Below are positions 1 to 8,758 of a stretch of 64,000 nt of DNA, piece by piece. Location: positions 17,227 to 81,226 of the forward strand of contig JAISUN010000038.1 of the NCBI GenBank assembly GCA_031272085.1, written 5' to 3'. The notes beneath the pieces are model-generated. The model searched no databases. It worked only from the letters and a program-made list of their open reading frames with translations, and was not told the DNA's origin. The stretch is from Dysgonamonadaceae bacterium. Lineage in GTDB: Bacteria > Bacteroidota > Bacteroidia > Bacteroidales > Azobacteroidaceae. The stretch's first letter is position 1. Each line of letters starts with the position of its first letter. The position numbers were made by a program, and so were the translations under genes.

Positions 1-40
1 AGCAAAAGAATTGGAAAAAAAATTGCTTGAAAGCCGGTAA

Positions 41-1081
41 CTATCTGATTCCCCGACTGTTAAGCGCCTGCTGGTAACGTCGGGCGTTGCGGTTATGTTC
101 GGCCAGAGTTACGGCAAAGTTGTGTTGCCCCGAAAAATCCTCTTTTGCAGCCATATACAGATAGTTATGCCGCGAATAGTTCAAAACCCCGTCGATTCCG
201 GCAGCCGAAGGCACGCGAATAGGGCCGGGCGGCAAACCTGCATATTTATAGGTATTGTAGGGCGAATCGACTTCCAAATGCGAAAACAGAATACGGCGCA
301 AGGCGAAATCGCCGACGGCAAACTTGACTGTCGGGTCGGCTTGAAGCAGCATTCCCTTCCGTAAACGATTGATATACAGCCCGGCAACCATGGGATATTC
401 GGTTTTGGAAGCAGTTTCTTCTTCAACTATCGATGCTAAAATGGAAACTTCTATCGGGCTTAACGACAACGATTTAGCCTTTTCGAGCCTCGCTTCCGTC
501 CAAAAACGCTCGTATTCGCGCTTCATCCGCTTCAAAAACTGCTCGACCGGAATATTCCAGTAAACCTCGTAAGTATTTGGGATAAACATTGCGGTAATTG
601 TTGCGGTATCGAAGCCTAAACTGCTGCAAACCTGACTGTTATCGAGTTCTGCAAGCAGATTTCCGCTGCCGAACATCATTTGGCCGCCTATTTTTTCGGC
701 TAAATCGCTTTTCAAGCGGGCATTATTGAAAGTCAGTTTTACGGGCGACTGGATGCCGTTGCGCATCATCCGGACGGCTTGTAAACAGTTCATATTCGGC
801 TCAATATCGTATTTTCCCGTTTTAATGTTTTTGGGATAATTCATTGCTTCGGCCATTTTTTGGAATAGAGCCGGATTTTTCAGTTTCGCCTTGTCTTTCA
901 GTTGCAGCATAATGTCGTTAAAATCCTTATTTTCATCAACATAGATGCTTACCGGCTGCGTTATACCGAAAGACGGACTCAACAGGTTTTTGTAAATTAA
1001 TCCCGCCAAAATGAGGATGATAGCCAAAAAAACACAGATTACGGCTATAAAAGCCTTTTTTTTACGTTGTTTGCGTGTCAT
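41..1081 (-). CDS. mltG: Endolytic peptidoglycan transglycosylase MltG (YceG family)
   Basis: 346 residues, the usual length for MltG. The N-terminus is basic (MTRKQRKKK) followed by one hydrophobic segment at about residues 10-31, giving an inner-membrane anchor with the catalytic domain in the periplasm. The YceG signature is clear near residues 210-255: SILASIVEEETA, carrying the glutamate pair in which the catalytic Glu lies, then VAGLYINRLRKGMLLQADPTV. The family cleaves nascent glycan strands and is thought to end their polymerisation. The ATG at 1081 follows a near-consensus -7 box. It is transcribed away from tRNA-Ser, and no partner gene is visible before the window edge. Identification is confident from motif and length. 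Confidence 0.93.
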   Translation of the reverse strand: MTRKQRKKKAFIAVICVFLAIILILAGLIYKNLLSPSFGITQPVSIYVDENKDFNDIMLQLKDKAKLKNPALFQKMAEAMNYPKNIKTGKYDIEPNMNCLQAVRMMRNGIQSPVKLTFNNARLKSDLAEKIGGQMMFGSGNLLAELDNSQVCSSLGFDTATITAMFIPNTYEVYWNIPVEQFLKRMKREYERFWTEARLEKAKSLSLSPIEVSILASIVEEETASKTEYPMVAGLYINRLRKGMLLQADPTVKFAVGDFALRRILFSHLEVDSPYNTYKYAGLPPGPIRVPSAAGIDGVLNYSRHNYLYMAAKEDFSGQHNFAVTLAEHNRNARRYQQALNSRGIR

Positions 1082-1097
1082 TGCATTAAAAATTTAG

Positions 1098-1105
1098 CGA
1101 AGGTA
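1098..1105 (-). promoter_or_regulatory. Near-consensus -7 box for mltG
   Basis: On the minus strand this reads TACCTTCG, one base from TAnnTTTG, 17 bases before the mltG ATG. It is weaker than the other promoters listed here. Confidence 0.4.
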
Positions 1106-1149
1106 AATAAAAAATTTGGAATATTATTCGTTTTTTAAAATATTTTTTC

Positions 1150-1157
1150 TACCTTTG
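1150..1157 (+). promoter_or_regulatory. -7 promoter box for tRNA-Ser
   Basis: TACCTTTG matches the Bacteroidota primary-sigma -7 consensus TAnnTTTG. It lies about 58 bases before the mature tRNA-Ser 5' end, so a 5' leader must be removed by RNase P. Confidence 0.7.
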
Positions 1158-1214
1158 CACCGCATTTGTGAACGGCAGGGAAATCCCGAAGTTTTCTCAA
1201 ATTCAGCATTAACC

Positions 1215-1301
1215 GGAAGTGTGGGTGAGTGGCTGAAACCAACAGTTTGCTAAACTGTCGTACGGGCAACCGTACCACGCGTTCGAATCGCGTCGCTTCC
1301 G
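1215..1301 (+). tRNA. tRNA-Ser (anticodon GCT)
   Basis: Class II tRNA of 87 bases. The acceptor stem GGAAGTG pairs with CGCTTCC (one T-G wobble) and the discriminator base is G. The anticodon arm is ACAGT-TTGCTAA-ACTGT with anticodon GCT, decoding AGC/AGU. A long variable arm (CGTACGG with CCGTACC) is typical of serine tRNAs. The T arm is ACGCG-TTCGAAT-CGCGT. The 3' CCA is not encoded. Confidence 0.96.
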
Positions 1302-1341
1302 CTCCTTAATTTTAGAGTTGAATATTTCGCAAAATATTTTG

Positions 1342-1349
1342 TATATTTG
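1342..1349 (+). promoter_or_regulatory. -7 promoter box for the TPR/mltF operon
   Basis: TATATTTG, consensus TAnnTTTG, 21 bases before the ATG at 1371. Because the box covers the in-frame TTG at 1347, that codon cannot be the start. Confidence 0.7.
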
Positions 1350-1370
1350 CAGTCTGAATATTACAACTTT

Positions 1371-3560
1371 ATGTCTATAAATCATCAAGATATACAATCG
1401 TATTCCGCCAAAATCAGGGAATCGCTTGAAAACAAAAGGCTTAAACAGACTTTTGCAAGCCTCGATTTCATTTTGTCGAACGCCAATCAGTGGCAACTGC
1501 GCGAACGCCTCGACAATTTAGAAGAAAATTACCGGATGTTGCTCCATTACTGGGCCGAAGGCGTGGAAGACCCGCAGCGCGACGCTGTTTTCAACGGGCT
1601 GTTGCGCTCGGCATGGCAGTTGAGCGACCTCGTTATTTTTCACGCAAAAACGGCAGTTTCATATACAAGTTTTTATCAAAACCGCCGCTCGGCCGACCTT
1701 TTAAATCCCGAATCTTCGGCTCAACTGCTGGCTTTGCTCGAAGAATTGAGCGACAAAATCACGCTTTCGGAACTTATCGACAGCAGCGAAACCGACCTGC
1801 AAAACCTCCATTCGCTTGAAAAACAGCGGGAAACGGTTGAGGACAAGATTTTTGCCAAAATCCGCGTCAGCAGTATTTGGAACGAGGAAGAAAGCAACCT
1901 GTGGCATAATGCGCTGAAAAACAATTTGTTACCCCTTACTACCCAATGCCTGATAATTTCGGCTCTGACGCTAAACCTTGAAGAACTTTTTGACGAACGC
2001 AAGACCCTGCTTCTGTTGGAAGCGGCTGAAAATGAGGAAGAAGAAATACGCCAGCGGGCAATTACCGGAATCTTGCTGTTCATCCGCCGTTACGAAAAGC
2101 GGCTGCATCTTTGCCCCGAAATTTCCGCCCGCCTTGCTTATTTTGCCGAAAACGCCGATTTCATCAAGAGTTTCAAGAATATTATCCTGCAATTTATCCT
2201 TTGTCGCGAAACGGAAAAAATCACTCAAATAATGAACGACGAAGTGATGCCGCAAATAAAAAAAATAGGCCCGAAAATTAAATGGGATAAACTGCTGCTT
2301 GAAACCGATTTCGAGGACAAAAACCCTGAATGGCAGGAAATTATAGAAGAGGCCGGACTTGGCGACCGCCTGCGGCAGTTTTCGGAATTGCAGTTGGAAG
2401 GCGCCGACGTGATGCACTCATCTTTTATCCATCTCAAACATTATCAGTTCTTTAACGAACTTGGCCACTGGTTCGTCCCCTTTACACGTCGGAGCGACCA
2501 CCGCGAAAATGAGATGAAAGGCGGAATTGTCGAAATTCTTCTCGAATCGGCGATGCTTTGCAATTCAGATAAATATTCGTTCTATTACAGCATTTTACAG
2601 ATGCCGGAAGATTACCGCAAGTTTGTTTTGGGTCAGTTTTCTTCCGAAACGGCCGCCATCAAAGAAATGATTAAGGACGAACTGCCGCAGGGAGGCGACA
2701 AAATTCATCCGGCTGCCCGGCAGTATATCCAGGATTTGTACCGCTTTTACAAACTTCATCCCGACAGGGGCGCTTACGAAGATATTTTCGCGGCAAAGCC
2801 CGATTTCTATTTCATAGAAGGCATAAGCCGCTTCATTCCCGAAGCCGACCGGCAAACGATTGGCGAGTATTATTTCGGGCGGAATTATTTCGTAGAAGCA
2901 AACCGGATTTTTACCGCTTTGCCTGCTTATAAACAGGGCGATGAAACGCTTTTCCAGAAAAACGGATACTGCCTTCAAATGCAGGGAAAACTCGAAGAAG
3001 CATTGCAGGATTATCTGAAAGCCGAACTTATCAATTCCAATAACTCGTGGACTATCAAAAAGATAGCGCACTGTTACCGCCTCTTGAAGCAGTCTGCCGA
3101 CGCTCTGGAATATTACCGCAAAGCCGAGCGGCTTTCGCCCGATAATACGGCTCTGCTGTTGAATATTGGGCATTGCCATCTCGAACTGAAAGATTATCCC
3201 GAAGCCTTAAAAACCTATTTCAAAGCCGAATATCTGCTCAAGGACAAGCAAAAAGCGTGGCGGCCGATTGCGTGGTGCTATTTCCTGACCGGAAAACTTT
3301 CGGAAGCAATAGACTATTATAATAAAATATTGGAAATCAATCCCATACATATTGATTACCTGAACGCAGGACACGCTCTGCTCGCAAGCGGAAAAATTGG
3401 TCAATCGCTCCAAATGTACCGGAAATGCCTCGAATTGCAGGAAAATTCAATCGAAAAATTTACGGAAATCTTTACCGCCGACGTTCCGGACTTGCTTTCC
3501 GCCGGCGTCAGCGAAAAAATATTAACTTTTATTCCCGACAGTATGCTTTATGAAACCTAA
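1371..3560 (+). CDS. Tetratricopeptide-repeat protein
   Basis: 729 residues from the ATG at 1371 (MSINHQDIQSYS). The N-terminal two thirds are helical without a recognised enzymatic motif. From about residue 500 onward there are consecutive TPR units, with signatures such as KLEEALQDYLKAELINSN, SADALEYYRKAERLSPDN, YPEALKTYFKAEYLL and LSEAIDYYNKILEINP. No signal peptide or membrane segment is seen, so it is probably cytoplasmic and acts as a protein-binding scaffold. The stop overlaps the following mltF-like gene by 11 bases, so the two are translationally coupled. The function is unknown beyond TPR-mediated binding. Confidence 0.85.
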   Translation: MSINHQDIQSYSAKIRESLENKRLKQTFASLDFILSNANQWQLRERLDNLEENYRMLLHYWAEGVEDPQRDAVFNGLLRSAWQLSDLVIFHAKTAVSYTSFYQNRRSADLLNPESSAQLLALLEELSDKITLSELIDSSETDLQNLHSLEKQRETVEDKIFAKIRVSSIWNEEESNLWHNALKNNLLPLTTQCLIISALTLNLEELFDERKTLLLLEAAENEEEEIRQRAITGILLFIRRYEKRLHLCPEISARLAYFAENADFIKSFKNIILQFILCRETEKITQIMNDEVMPQIKKIGPKIKWDKLLLETDFEDKNPEWQEIIEEAGLGDRLRQFSELQLEGADVMHSSFIHLKHYQFFNELGHWFVPFTRRSDHRENEMKGGIVEILLESAMLCNSDKYSFYYSILQMPEDYRKFVLGQFSSETAAIKEMIKDELPQGGDKIHPAARQYIQDLYRFYKLHPDRGAYEDIFAAKPDFYFIEGISRFIPEADRQTIGEYYFGRNYFVEANRIFTALPAYKQGDETLFQKNGYCLQMQGKLEEALQDYLKAELINSNNSWTIKKIAHCYRLLKQSADALEYYRKAERLSPDNTALLLNIGHCHLELKDYPEALKTYFKAEYLLKDKQKAWRPIAWCYFLTGKLSEAIDYYNKILEINPIHIDYLNAGHALLASGKIGQSLQMYRKCLELQENSIEKFTEIFTADVPDLLSAGVSEKILTFIPDSMLYET

Positions 3561-4929
3561 ATTTTTACCGCTCGCAATGGCTGCCTGCCTGTTGCTCGCA
3601 TCCTCGTGCCGGAAAACCGAAAAATCGCAAGATGAAAACGACTTCCAAAAGATTTTGGAAACAGGCGAAATAAACGTGCTGACGATGTCCGGCTCAATGT
3701 CGTATTTCATTTATAAAGGCGAAGAAAGAGGTTACGAATACGAAATCCTGAAAAGTTTTGCCGACAGTTACGGCCTGAAAATCAACATAAAACTTGCCGA
3801 AAATGAAACAAAACTTGCCGAAATGCTCGACGAAAAAGAGGGCGACCTCGTGGCTTACAACATTCCGGTAACTAACGAAGGCAAGGAACATTATCTCTAT
3901 TGCGGTCAGGAAGCGGTAAACGAGATGGTTTTGGTTCAGCGCTCCAATCGAGGCGATACAATCCTGAAAGATGTTACCGAACTGATAGGAAAAGATGTTT
4001 GGTCGATAGATAACAGTAAGTATTTCAACCGGATACACAATTTGAACGACGAAGTAGGCGGAGGAATCAACATCCACACCATCGAGGAAGATTCCATAAC
4101 AGTAGAAGACCTGATAGAAATGGTTTCAAAGGGGCAAATCCCTTATACAGTGAGCGATGCGGATATGGCAAAACTCAACCGCACTTATTACCGCAACATT
4201 GATATTTCGTTGGTCGTAGGTCATCCTCAACGCTCGTCGTGGGCTGTCCGCAAGTCAAATCCGGCTCTGGCGGAGGCAATCAATATCTGGTTTCAGGAAA
4301 ATATCAGCAAACCGGCTTACAAACAAATCAACAAGCGGTATTTCGAGATGAGCAAGATGCCCGGCGACGAACCCGCTCCAATACTTGGAAAGGGGCAAAT
4401 TTCGCCTTTCGATGCGCTGTTCCGGAAATATGCCCGCACCGTCCCGGTCGATTGGCGGCTGATGGCTTCAATAGCCTATCAGGAATCGAAATTCCACACC
4501 AATTTGGTTTCGTGGGCGGGGGCTTCGGGAGTGATGGGGCTTATGCCGAAAACCGCATCATCGCTGGGATTGAGCGCTGACAGCATCTTCAATCCCGACG
4601 ACAATATCCGCATTGCCGCCCAATTAATCCGCCGCTTGAACAAGATTTTCAATTCGATAGACGACGAACCGGAGCGGATAAAATTCATCCTTGCCGCTTA
4701 CAATGCCGGTTCCGGACACGTTGCCGACGCACGCGCCCTCGCCGAAAAATACGGAAGCAATCCCAATAACTGGGCGGAAGTTGAGGAATTTCTGAAACTG
4801 AAAAGCCTGCCGGAATATTACAGCGACCCGGTTTGCAAATCGGGCTATCTGCGCGGAACAGAGACGCTTAACTATGTTCGCAGCGTTGGCGAGCGTTATG
4901 CTTATTATTGCGGCAAAGTGAAAGAATGA
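3550..4929 (+). CDS. MltF-like membrane-bound lytic transglycosylase (SBP domain + SLT domain)
   Basis: 459 residues with a lipoprotein signal peptide (LLLASSCRK, lipobox Cys at about residue 20). Residues about 35-265 resemble a bacterial family 3 solute-binding domain (GEINVLTMSGSMSYFIYKGEERGYEYEILKSFA). Residues about 275-440 form the SLT lytic transglycosylase domain, with catalytic Glu in ASIAYQESKF and the motif GASGVMGLMPKTA. This two-domain order is that of E. coli MltF, a lipoprotein that cleaves murein with 1,6-anhydro product formation; the SBP domain is a regulator there. The start overlaps the TPR gene, and the last 62 bases overlap the 3' end of the convergent symporter gene. 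Confidence 0.9.
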   Translation: MKPKFLPLAMAACLLLASSCRKTEKSQDENDFQKILETGEINVLTMSGSMSYFIYKGEERGYEYEILKSFADSYGLKINIKLAENETKLAEMLDEKEGDLVAYNIPVTNEGKEHYLYCGQEAVNEMVLVQRSNRGDTILKDVTELIGKDVWSIDNSKYFNRIHNLNDEVGGGINIHTIEEDSITVEDLIEMVSKGQIPYTVSDADMAKLNRTYYRNIDISLVVGHPQRSSWAVRKSNPALAEAINIWFQENISKPAYKQINKRYFEMSKMPGDEPAPILGKGQISPFDALFRKYARTVPVDWRLMASIAYQESKFHTNLVSWAGASGVMGLMPKTASSLGLSADSIFNPDDNIRIAAQLIRRLNKIFNSIDDEPERIKFILAAYNAGSGHVADARALAEKYGSNPNNWAEVEEFLKLKSLPEYYSDPVCKSGYLRGTETLNYVRSVGERYAYYCGKVKE

Positions 4930-6445
4930 CAATAGCCGCAACCGACAGCGGCAGCGAAAAAACTATCGGGTCGATGGCGTACCATGGATAAACGTCAATC
5001 AGAACATCGCGGCCGAACAAGGCTTTGCAAATTCCGAGCGGAGCGGCCTCGGCTCGATGCAGGAAAGCCATTGCAAAAATGCTTGTCAGTGCGCCTGTCC
5101 AAAGGCTTGCAAGTGCGGCTGTACGAGTCGCCCGTTTCCAATACAGCGAACAGAAATATGCCGGAAGGAAAGTTGCTGCGCAAATGCCCATAAACAGCGC
5201 GGTTCCGCGAGCGATAATATTTGCGCTCAAAGTATAGCAGATTATATAACTGAATATTATTGAGCAGGTTACGCCAAAGCGAACTCCGATTGTCGATTTC
5301 TTGTCGCGCTTACGCCCCAAAGTCGGGAAAATATCGACGCCGAAAGCCGCTCCCATAGTGTGGAAATGCGAACTCAAAGTGGACATGCTCGCCGAAAGTA
5401 TGCAGAGCATAAAAACGGCGCTGAACCAGCTCGGCAAGGCGCGGCTGATGAAAAGCGGAATTATCTTGTCCAAATCGTTTATCATTTGCGAGGCGAGAAC
5501 CCCGTCGTTTTTCAGGAAATAGAGGTTTGTCAGCGGGCCGATATGGTAAACCGTGCCTACCGTAAAGAAGATAAAAAGGCATCCAATCAGGATTCCGCGG
5601 TTTATCTGCTTTGAACTTTCGACCATCATAAACCGCACCGCAAGTTGAGGTTGCGCCAAACAGCCGATTCCGACGCCAAGAATGAGCGAAGTTACCAGCG
5701 TAAACCATTGAGGCGAAGCCATTTTCGGCATTGCCGTCCAACCCTGATGACCGAGCGCGGCGTATTTTTCGGGAACCATTGAAGCGATTGCGGTCAGTTG
5801 GCGGTTTCCTTCCGCAAATCCGAATCCCATTGTGTGATAAAACCAGACGAGCAGGAATCCCATACTCAAAAACATTATAACTGCCTGTAAAGCATCGGTA
5901 TAGAGAACACCTTTTATTCCGCCCGAAATAACGTATCCAGCCACGATAAGGGTGAAAATCAGCAGCGCAAAATCGTAATTGATATTGAACATTTCTTCGA
6001 GAAACACTGCGCCTCCCTTCATCACAACAGCGGCGTAGAGTGGCATTCCAAGAAAAATGAGCGCGGCTACGAATTTTTGAACCGCCGTTGAACCGTAATG
6101 CAGTCCCAGCAGTTGCGAAAAAGTATGGGCATTATGTTGCGCTCCGAGTTTGCGGGTGCGTTTGCCGAAGAAAATGAAAGCGACAACCACGCCGACTAAC
6201 ATATTCAGCAGGCAAAGCCACTGGATTCCCATTCCGAAAGTTGCGGCAAATCCGCCGAAACCGACTATCGCAGAGGTGGATATAAATGTCGCCCCGTAAG
6301 AAAGCGCCATCACGAAAGGGTTTGTTTTTCGTCCGCCAAGCAAAAAATCGGTAGAATCTTTGGTTCTGCGGTAGCCGAGATAACCCAGCCACACCACGAA
6401 GAAAATGTAAATTATGACAATAACGCCGAGGGTAAGGGTACTCAT
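4868..6445 (-). CDS. Sodium:solute symporter (SSS family)
   Basis: 525 residues, strongly hydrophobic, with about 13 predicted membrane helices. The N-terminal TM1 region and the segment FLLGGRKTNPFVMALSYGATFIS match the SSS family (the FLLGGR element). The substrate cannot be read from sequence; position downstream of xylan hydrolases suggests a sugar acid, monocarboxylate or xylan breakdown product. Its ATG overlaps the stop of a 40-residue accessory membrane protein as ATGA, so the two are coupled. The 3' end overlaps the convergent mltF-like gene by 62 bases, placing both C-termini on the same DNA. Confidence 0.88.
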   Translation of the reverse strand: MSTLTLGVIVIIYIFFVVWLGYLGYRRTKDSTDFLLGGRKTNPFVMALSYGATFISTSAIVGFGGFAATFGMGIQWLCLLNMLVGVVVAFIFFGKRTRKLGAQHNAHTFSQLLGLHYGSTAVQKFVAALIFLGMPLYAAVVMKGGAVFLEEMFNINYDFALLIFTLIVAGYVISGGIKGVLYTDALQAVIMFLSMGFLLVWFYHTMGFGFAEGNRQLTAIASMVPEKYAALGHQGWTAMPKMASPQWFTLVTSLILGVGIGCLAQPQLAVRFMMVESSKQINRGILIGCLFIFFTVGTVYHIGPLTNLYFLKNDGVLASQMINDLDKIIPLFISRALPSWFSAVFMLCILSASMSTLSSHFHTMGAAFGVDIFPTLGRKRDKKSTIGVRFGVTCSIIFSYIICYTLSANIIARGTALFMGICAATFLPAYFCSLYWKRATRTAALASLWTGALTSIFAMAFLHRAEAAPLGICKALFGRDVLIDVYPWYAIDPIVFSLPLSVAAIVILSLCRNNKHNARQRCEHS

Positions 6446-6564
6446 TGCTGCTCCTCCTCGTCATTTTCGTTCCACTTCACTATTCCGTAAATAACGGAAA
6501 AAATCAAACAGCCCGCCATTAAGAGGTAGGCAATGTAAATTCCGGGGTCGTTGATGCCAAACAT
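6442..6564 (-). CDS. Symporter small accessory protein (40 residues)
   Basis: Small ORF beginning MFGINDPGIYIAYLLMAG and ending KWNENDEEEQQ. It has one hydrophobic helix at about residues 8-28 and an acidic cytoplasmic tail. The pattern G-I-x-D-P near the start, AYLL, then YGIVKWN and acidic residues resembles the small proteins found directly upstream of sodium:solute symporters in other bacteria and named symporter small accessory proteins. The TGA overlaps the symporter ATG. Family assignment is from memory of the pattern; presence of the ORF and its coupling are seen directly. Confidence 0.78.
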   Translation of the reverse strand: MFGINDPGIYIAYLLMAGCLIFSVIYGIVKWNENDEEEQQ

Positions 6565-6610
6565 TTAAAAAGAGTATAAGTTATTAAGTAATAACGAAAA
6601 AAGAGGCGGT

Positions 6611-7579
6611 TTATTGTCCGCCTCCATTAATTGTTTGTATTGAGCCGTCGGCATCGTATTTCAGTTCGGCCACTTTCAGGCTTCGCAACCAGGTTTTGCC
6701 GCCGGAAGGCACGCAGTCGTGGTGGAAAAGATACCATTTCCCCTTAAATTCGACGATTGCGTGGTGGGTAGTCCAGCCGACAACCGGAGTCAGGATTACG
6801 CCCTGATAAGTGAATGGCCCGTAGGGATTGTCGCCCGTGGCATAGCAAAGCAGGTGAGTATCGCCGGTCGAGTAGGAAAAATAATATTTTCCGAGGTATT
6901 TATGAATCCACGAGGCTTCAAAGAAGCGTTTTTCTGTATCGCCTGCTGTGAGCGGTTTTCCGTCTTTTCCGAGAATTACGACAGGGCGGGGTTCTTCGGC
7001 AAATTGCAGCATATCGGCGCTCAAACGAACTACCCGCGAGGGCAGCGCAGGCTCGTTGTCGGCAGGAAAAGCCGCGCTTTCGAGCGCTTTATTATCGCGG
7101 TAACGCTGCAACTGTCCGCCCCAAAGGCCTCCGAAATACATATAAAAATTGCCGCCGTCGTCGAGAATGGCGGGGTCGATACTGTAACTTCCGCGAATGG
7201 GGTCGGGTTGCGGGATAAAAGGCCCTTCGGGACGGTCTGCGATGGCCACTCCGATTCGGAAAATATCCGTTTTGTCCTTCAAGGGGAAATACATATAATA
7301 TTTGCCGTTTTTGAAGGCTACATCGCAATCCCAGAGTTGGCGGCCTGCCCATGGAATGTTTTTCACTTCGAGGACTTTGCCGTGGTCGGTAACAACGCCG
7401 TTTTCAACGTCGTCGAGCGAGAAAACGTGGTAATCGCACATATCGAAATGGTCGCCGTTGTCGTTTTCCGGAATGCCGCTTTCGCGGTCGTGCGAAGGGT
7501 AAATGTAAAGCCTGTCGCCGAAAACGTGAACGGCGGGGTCGGCCATATAATCGTCGGGAACTAAATAACGCATTTTCAT
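6611..7579 (-). CDS. Glycoside hydrolase family 43 (beta-xylosidase / alpha-L-arabinofuranosidase type)
   Basis: 322 residues without a signal peptide, so probably intracellular. It shows the GH43 five-bladed propeller signatures. The catalytic base Asp is in [20 protein letters not shown] (about residue 14), the pKa-modulating Asp is in [12 protein letters not shown], and the acid Glu is in [35 protein letters not shown] marks the second blade. Family members remove xylose or arabinose from xylo-oligosaccharides; the exact specificity cannot be read here. Its ATG overlaps the GH10 stop codon (ATGA), so it is translated with the xylanase and likely finishes what that enzyme produces. Confidence 0.9.
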   Translation of the reverse strand: MKMRYLVPDDYMADPAVHVFGDRLYIYPSHDRESGIPENDNGDHFDMCDYHVFSLDDVENGVVTDHGKVLEVKNIPWAGRQLWDCDVAFKNGKYYMYFPLKDKTDIFRIGVAIADRPEGPFIPQPDPIRGSYSIDPAILDDGGNFYMYFGGLWGGQLQRYRDNKALESAAFPADNEPALPSRVVRLSADMLQFAEEPRPVVILGKDGKPLTAGDTEKRFFEASWIHKYLGKYYFSYSTGDTHLLCYATGDNPYGPFTYQGVILTPVVGWTTHHAIVEFKGKWYLFHHDCVPSGGKTWLRSLKVAELKYDADGSIQTINGGGQ

Positions 7580-8730
7580 TTATTTTCGGGTTTATTTTCA
7601 GTTGCTAAATTAATTATCTTTGCCACAATGGGTTTTGCCTGATAATTGCGGTCGAAAAGCAGCGGATAGTTTGTCCGTCCGGGAATCGGCCAGTTGTTGA
7701 GCCACGAGTTGGCGTCGCTGATTCCCCAGAGCGTAACGCGGCTTATTTTGTCGCTGTGTTTCAGGAAGATGCGGAAAAAGTCGAGATAGCGGTTTTCCCA
7801 AGCCGTTTCTACCTCGGCGGGCAAGCCTTCGGTGTAAGGATTCATTTCTTTTTGATACTCAAAACTTGTCTGGACATCGGCTCCCACGTCGGGTCGCGGA
7901 TTGGGCAGCACGCTCAAATCGAGTTCGGTAATCATCACTTTTACGCCCGTTTCGGCAAAAGCGAGGAGGCTCTTTTCAAAAGCCTCTACCGGCGGAAATT
8001 CCATTCCCTGATGTCCCTGCATTCCTACTGCGTCGATGTGTATTCCGGCTTCTTTCAGCGAATTAACCAATTTTACCACAGCATCGCGCTTGCCCGGATT
8101 CGACATCGAATAATCATTGTAGTAGAGTTCTGCGTCGGGGTCGGCTTCGTGAGCAAACTGGAAGGCGAGTTTGATGAAATCTTCGCCGATGATTTTGTAA
8201 AATTTGCTTTCGCGCCACGAGCCGTCGTCGAGGATGGCTTCGTTCACAACATCCCAACCATGGATTTTGCCCTTGAAATGCGAAACTACGGTTGTGATGT
8301 GGTTTTTCATACGTTCAATCATTACCTCGCGGGACACGTCCTTGCCTTTGTCGTCGGTAAAAAACCAGGCCGGAGCCTGCGAGTGCCATACAAGGCAATG
8401 TCCGGTAACGGTAATTCCGTTTTGAATTCCGAAATTCACGAAACGGTCGGCCTCGTCGAAGAAAAATTTGCCTTCTTCGGGCTGCAAATACATGCTTTTC
8501 ATGCAGTTTTCGGCCACTATCGCATTGAAATGCCGTTTTACGACGGCCTCGGCTAAAGAATCGCCTCCGCTGAACTGGCTGACATTGAGCGCAGTACCTA
8601 TCAGGAAGCGGCTACCCAGAGCGTCTTTCAATCCCGGCTCTGCGGCGGCGGGCTTGGTGTTGGAACAGGCTGCAAATGCGGCTGTTGCGGCGCAAACGAG
8701 CAGCAAGTTTCTAAATAATTTTTTGTTCAT
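7576..8730 (-). CDS. Endo-1,4-beta-xylanase, GH10, lipoprotein
   Basis: 384 residues. The signal peptide ends in a lipobox (FAACSN, Cys about residue 22), giving a lipoprotein that is likely periplasmic or surface-exposed. The GH10 barrel follows: GTALNVSQF early, the conserved [12 protein letters not shown], the acid/base Glu164 in [10 protein letters not shown] and the nucleophile Glu269 in [10 protein letters not shown]. The C-terminal tryptophan motif is [13 protein letters not shown]. It cuts the xylan backbone internally. It lies 28 bases after the sugar transporter gene and overlaps GH43 downstream. Confidence 0.95.
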   Translation of the reverse strand: MNKKLFRNLLLVCAATAAFAACSNTKPAAAEPGLKDALGSRFLIGTALNVSQFSGGDSLAEAVVKRHFNAIVAENCMKSMYLQPEEGKFFFDEADRFVNFGIQNGITVTGHCLVWHSQAPAWFFTDDKGKDVSREVMIERMKNHITTVVSHFKGKIHGWDVVNEAILDDGSWRESKFYKIIGEDFIKLAFQFAHEADPDAELYYNDYSMSNPGKRDAVVKLVNSLKEAGIHIDAVGMQGHQGMEFPPVEAFEKSLLAFAETGVKVMITELDLSVLPNPRPDVGADVQTSFEYQKEMNPYTEGLPAEVETAWENRYLDFFRIFLKHSDKISRVTLWGISDANSWLNNWPIPGRTNYPLLFDRNYQAKPIVAKIINLATENKPENK

Positions 8731-8758
8731 ATTGATAAATTTTTGTTAAATAATTTCA

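Noticed and set aside
1347-1370. TTG-initiated extension of the TPR protein
   Set aside because: The TTG is part of the -7 box TATATTTG, so it cannot be transcribed as a start; the ATG at 1371 is used instead.
7756-8556. 266-codon open frame on the plus strand opposite GH10
   Set aside because: Mirror of the xylanase codons; no start context or protein features of its own.
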